From: Rubrivivax sp.
Lineage (GTDB): Bacteria; Pseudomonadota; Gammaproteobacteria; Burkholderiales; Burkholderiaceae_C
Assembly: GCA_030653505.1 (NCBI GenBank)
Contig: JAURZK010000164.1
Span: forward strand, 1 to 36,927
Length of the DNA stretch: 36,927 nt
Direction of reading: 5' to 3'
Under the pieces are notes generated by a model. It saw only the letters and a list, made by a program, of their open reading frames with translations. It made no database searches and was not told the origin of the DNA. Of this stretch, positions 35,096 to 36,927 are shown one piece after another. The first letter of the stretch is position 1. Each line of letters opens with the position of its first letter. A program made the translations under genes and the position numbers.

Positions 35096-36573
35096 CAGCG
35101 CGGCCCGAGCAGCATGACGGCGGCCGCGCGGGCCGACTCCAGCACCACCGAGCTGTACAGCCCGGTCACCACAGAAGCGCCCACCAGCAGCAGTGCCGGC
35201 AGCGCCATCGACCAGGGCACGGACGCCTCCGCGATGTCCTTGCGCGGCTCGCGGAAGTACGCGGCCTCGATGAAACGCCAGACGTAGGCCGCGGCGATCA
35301 GCGACGAAACGACGATGAGGAAGGCCAGCCACCACTGCCCGCGTTCCAGCGCGGCCAGGATGAGGTGCCACTTGCTAATGAAGCCCCCGGTGCCCGGCAC
35401 ACCCACCAGCGACAGGCCACAGATCACGATGCCCAGGCTGGTGAAGGGCATGCGGTAGCCCAGGCCCTGCACACGCGAAAGCGTCGTGCCGCCCATCACC
35501 AGCACCACGCCGCCCAGCAGCATGAACACCGCCGCCTTGGCCATGCCGTGCATCGCCAGGTGCACGATGGACGCGGTGAGGCCGTTCACCGAATGGAAGG
35601 AGATGCCCAGGATGATGTAGCCGATCTGCGCCACGCTGGAATAGGCGAACAGGCGCTTCAGGTCGGTCTGGAAGACGGCGATGGTCGAAGCGGCAAAAGC
35701 ACCCGCCAGGCCCAGGATGAGCAGCATCTGCTCGGTGGGCAGGATGGCGAAGGCCTGGGCCTCGCTGAAGACCGTGAAGTACAGGCGGATCATCACGTAC
35801 ACCGCCACCTTGGTGGCCGTGCCGGCCAGGAAGGCGGCCACCGAAGTGGGTGCATAGGTGTAGGCGTTGGGCAACCACTGGTGCAGCGGGAAGAGCGCCA
35901 GCTTCAGCGACAGGCCCACCGTCAGAAAAGCCAGCGCGGCCAGCACCGGCCGCGGGTTGTCCACGAGGGCCAGGCGCTTGCCCAGGTCGGCCAGGTTCAG
36001 CGTGCCCGTCACCAGGTAGAGCAGGCCGACGCCGACGACGAAGAAGGTGGCGCCGATGGTGCCCATCACCAGGTACTGGTAGGAGGCGAGCAGCGCGCGG
36101 CGGTCGCTGCCCAGCGCAATCAGCACGTAGGCCGACAGCGACGAAATCTCGAGGAAGACGAAGATGTTGAAGGCGTCGCCGGTGATGGCCATGCCGAGCA
36201 GGCCGGTGAGGCACAGCACGAACATCGTGTAGAAGAGGTAGTGCTGCTCGGCCGGCACCTCGGTCTCGATGCTGGCGCGGCTGTAGGGCAGCACCACGGC
36301 CGCCAGGCCTGCCACCAGCACCAGCACGAAGGCATTGAGCTGGTCGACGCGGTACTCGATGCCCCAGGGTGGCGGCCAGCTGCCGATGGCGTAGGACACC
36401 GTGCCCGTCGCGTTGACCTGCAGCCACAGCAGCACCGCGATCACGAGTGCCGTCCAGCTGGCCACCAGCGCGACGCCGAAGGCCAGGTCGCGGCGACGCA
36501 GCAGCACCGTCAGCGGCGCGGCCATCAGCGGCACCACGACCTGCAACGCCGGCAGGTGCGCCATCAAGCTCAT
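35095..36573 (-). CDS. mrpD: Mrp-type antiporter subunit D
   Basis: 492-aa polytopic membrane protein, NuoN/MrpD-like. TM5 Glu142 (FVFLEISSLSAYVLI), TM7 Lys224 (LSLKLALFPLHQWLPNAYTY), TM8 Lys255 (TATKVAVYVMIR), Lys346 and TM12 Lys401 (VPGTGGFISKWHLI) are in place, so it should be able to translocate protons. It directly follows MrpC with an ATGA overlap, the normal mrpC-mrpD order, making it the best candidate for the true MrpD. Confidence 0.93.
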   Translation of the reverse strand: MSLMAHLPALQVVVPLMAAPLTVLLRRRDLAFGVALVASWTALVIAVLLWLQVNATGTVSYAIGSWPPPWGIEYRVDQLNAFVLVLVAGLAAVVLPYSRASIETEVPAEQHYLFYTMFVLCLTGLLGMAITGDAFNIFVFLEISSLSAYVLIALGSDRRALLASYQYLVMGTIGATFFVVGVGLLYLVTGTLNLADLGKRLALVDNPRPVLAALAFLTVGLSLKLALFPLHQWLPNAYTYAPTSVAAFLAGTATKVAVYVMIRLYFTVFSEAQAFAILPTEQMLLILGLAGAFAASTIAVFQTDLKRLFAYSSVAQIGYIILGISFHSVNGLTASIVHLAMHGMAKAAVFMLLGGVVLVMGGTTLSRVQGLGYRMPFTSLGIVICGLSLVGVPGTGGFISKWHLILAALERGQWWLAFLIVVSSLIAAAYVWRFIEAAYFREPRKDIAEASVPWSMALPALLLVGASVVTGLYSSVVLESARAAAVMLLGPR

Positions 36574-36927
36574 GACGCGCCTGTCTCCGGTTTCTCGTCG
36601 AGCGCCAGGATCTCGTCTTCCTCGATGCAGCCGTAGGCCTCGCGTATGCGCACCACCAGCGCCAGGCCCAGCGCCAGCGTGGCCACGCCGACGACGATGG
36701 CGGTGAGGATCAGCACGTGTGGCAGGGGGTTGGAATAGACCGTGAACGCATCGCTGAGGATGGGCGCGGTGCCACCCACCAGCTTGCCCGGCGCGATGTA
36801 GAGCAGGTAGACCGAGGTCTGGAAGATGCCCAGCCCGACGAGCTTCTTGATGAGGTTGTTGCGCGCGATGACGATGAACAAACCCACCACCATCAGGAAC
36901 ACGGTGACGAAGTAGGCGAAGTGCCCA
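36570..36927 (-). CDS. mrpC: Mrp-type antiporter subunit C (5' end beyond window)
   Basis: NuoK-like small subunit with three membrane helices. The frame is open to the window edge and reads GHFAYFVTVFLMVVGLFIVI, then ARNNLIKKLVGLGIFQTSVY, so a GTG at 36902 would be an artificial start and the gene is partial. Later motifs PLPHVLILTAIVVGVATLAL match MrpC/NuoK TM3. The C-terminal tail (CIEEDEILALDEKPETG) is acidic. Upstream genes, expected to encode MrpB/E/F/G-type subunits, are outside the window. Confidence 0.9.
   Translation of the reverse strand, partial: GHFAYFVTVFLMVVGLFIVIARNNLIKKLVGLGIFQTSVYLLYIAPGKLVGGTAPILSDAFTVYSNPLPHVLILTAIVVGVATLALGLALVVRIREAYGCIEEDEILALDEKPETGAS

Overview
The window is high-GC DNA with the gene content of a betaproteobacterium, most likely Burkholderiales of the Rubrivivax/Leptothrix/Ideonella type. 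The evidence is thrS-infC synteny, an AtuB-F/Liu-like carboxylating acyl-CoA operon with a MerR regulator, a PEP-CTERM protein and HemG. This taxonomic guess rests on protein style and gene order, not on a search. I see no tRNA, rRNA, CRISPR array, insertion sequence or phage gene.

Region 1 (1-3480, minus strand): the start of infC (rare ATC start), thrS, and upstream of thrS a compact leader that reads as a classical attenuator. It has a promoter-like sequence, a 14-codon leader peptide with four Thr codons, an antiterminator arm, and a perfect 8-bp terminator hairpin followed by six T. A patatin-like lipase gene lies upstream.

Region 2 (3499-14780, minus strand): a tightly packed co-directional run. 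In transcription order it is Xre antitoxin, RES toxin, DUF1624 membrane protein, cobalt-type nitrile hydratase alpha and beta, SDR, hotdog thioesterase, ElaA-like acetyltransferase, AidB, SDR, BaiN-like flavoprotein and Tex. Five of the junctions are 4-bp ATGA or GTGA overlaps. A (AP)11-encoding hexanucleotide tract sits between antitoxin and toxin.

Region 3 (14829-26874): two divergent acyl-CoA catabolic operons around one MerR regulator. Leftward are an SCP2-domain protein, the MerR regulator, a thiolase and a FadB/FadJ-type bifunctional enzyme. Rightward are a PECR-like SDR, acyl-CoA carboxylase beta, acyl-CoA dehydrogenase, enoyl-CoA hydratase, biotin-carrying carboxylase alpha, a BKACE (DUF849) beta-keto acid cleavage enzyme and a thioesterase. 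The set resembles leucine (liu) or acyclic-terpene (atu) degradation, but has BKACE where an HMG-CoA-type lyase would be expected. A palindromic ACGTTAACGT site in the divergent promoter region is the likely MerR operator.

Region 4 (26875-31625): hemG and a small b-type cytochrome behind an FNR/Anr-like box; a secreted DUF3494 ice-binding protein with a PEP-CTERM tail (minus strand); and, divergent from it, an envelope protein-repair set of HtrA-like protease, exported MsrB and exported MsrA.

Region 5 (31654-36927, minus strand): part of an Mrp-type cation/proton antiporter operon running in from beyond the right edge: MrpC (5' end missing), three different MrpD/NuoL-M-N-like subunits and an 89-residue two-helix protein. 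The third large subunit lacks the usual TM7 lysine.
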